Shown here piece by piece: positions 5,939 to 6,118 of a DNA stretch of 6,118 nucleotides. Source of the DNA: Gammaproteobacteria bacterium (lineage in GTDB: Bacteria; Pseudomonadota; Gammaproteobacteria; Coxiellales; Coxiellaceae); contig JAJFJO010000214.1 of NCBI GenBank assembly GCA_021774015.1, positions 1 through 6,118 on the forward strand. The letters are read 5' to 3'. Positions within the stretch are counted from its first letter, which is position 1. The number at the start of each line of letters is the position of its first letter. The notes beneath the pieces were generated by a model that was not told the origin of the DNA, did no database searches, and worked only from the letters and a program-made list of their open reading frames with translations. The translations under genes and the position numbers were made by a program.

Positions 5939-5973
5939 AATTAGCCAGTAGGCTAATAGCCAAGCGGCTAATT
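5939..5973 (-). terminator. Competing hairpins just after maf, possible transcript end
   Basis: Four related arms lie in a row. ATTAGCC (5940-5946) pairs with GGCTAAT (5951-5957) over a 4-nt loop; TAGCC (5957-5961) pairs with GGCTA (5966-5970) over a 4-nt loop; and the outermost arms AATTAGCC (5939-5946) and GGCTAATT (5966-5973) can pair over 8 bp. The cluster starts 7 nt after the maf stop on the minus strand. No T-run follows, so it is not a textbook intrinsic terminator; it may stabilise the 3' end or be a protein site. Confidence 0.4.
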
Positions 5974-5980
5974 GTCACCC

Positions 5981-6118
5981 TTAAGAGTTACCCACCCCTA
6001 AAGCACTCATCCCTTCGCGCTCCAACATTTGAGCGAGAGCAATCAATGGCAAGCCAATAAGTGCCGTCGGGTCATCGCCTTGCATTTTTTCAAACAACAC
6101 AACTCCCAACTCTTCAGC
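5981..6118 (-). CDS. Maf family nucleotide pyrophosphatase, YceF type (3' part only)
   Basis: These are the last 45 codons of a gene that runs off the right edge. The visible C-terminus reads LFEKMQGDDPTALIGLPLI followed by a short helix ending in ALGVGNS and TAA. The GDDPTALIGLPL signature is the conserved C-terminal motif of Maf proteins, small house-cleaning pyrophosphatases acting on non-canonical or modified nucleotides; the GDD form resembles the YceF subgroup (m7GTP preference in E. coli). The catalytic N-terminal part is outside the window, so subgroup and activity cannot be confirmed. The downstream ATPase gene, read in the same direction, is 280 bp away, so a shared transcript is possible but not implied. 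Confidence 0.88.
   Translation of the reverse strand, partial: AEELGVVLFEKMQGDDPTALIGLPLIALAQMLEREGMSALGVGNS

Noticed and set aside
4525..5980. Insertion sequence or transposon carrying the ATPase
   Set aside because: I found no transposase, no matching terminal inverted repeats and no target-site duplication at the edges of this block.

Overview
The window looks like a piece of a gammaproteobacterial chromosome with a moderately AT-rich composition. The best pointers are a PdxB-type erythronate-4-phosphate dehydrogenase, a pathway step typical of gammaproteobacteria, and the tail of a YceF-type Maf protein. The genus cannot be fixed from the sequence alone; an AT-rich lineage such as the Legionellales would fit, but that is only a guess.

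Left part (1-3142, all minus strand): a tightly packed operon for a MacAB-TolC-like tripartite exporter. It is read tolC-like outer membrane factor, then macA-like periplasmic adaptor (4-nt gap), then a macB/lolD-type ABC ATPase (17-nt overlap, cut by the window edge just after its Walker A motif). The ATPase would power export, the lipoprotein adaptor would bridge the periplasm, and the TolC-type channel would cross the outer membrane. The channel protein carries an unusual His/Pro-rich extension of about 145 residues between its signal peptide and the channel domain.

Middle (3143-3465): a 323-bp divergent intergenic region with probable promoters for the exporter operon (minus) and for pdxB (plus), plus small repeats. 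pdxB (3466-4512) starts at TTG behind a strong GGGGGA ribosome site and keeps all three catalytic residues. It should make the second enzyme of the DXP-dependent pyridoxal phosphate pathway.

Right part (4513-6118): a minus-strand AAA ATPase of the AAA_14/DUF4143 type, with a PD-(D/E)XK-like C-terminal motif, converges on pdxB with only 12 nt between the stop codons. Immediately upstream of its start lies the most striking non-coding feature of the window: at least four head-to-tail 32-bp repeats. Three of them are centred on the inverted repeat TAGT-N3-ACTA, and a degenerate fifth copy in register may cover the start codon. The 32-bp spacing is about three helical turns, which suggests an array of stacked binding sites on one DNA face, most simply an autoregulatory operator. 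Beyond it are a cluster of competing hairpins and the 3' end of a maf (yceF-type) gene, which runs off the right edge.
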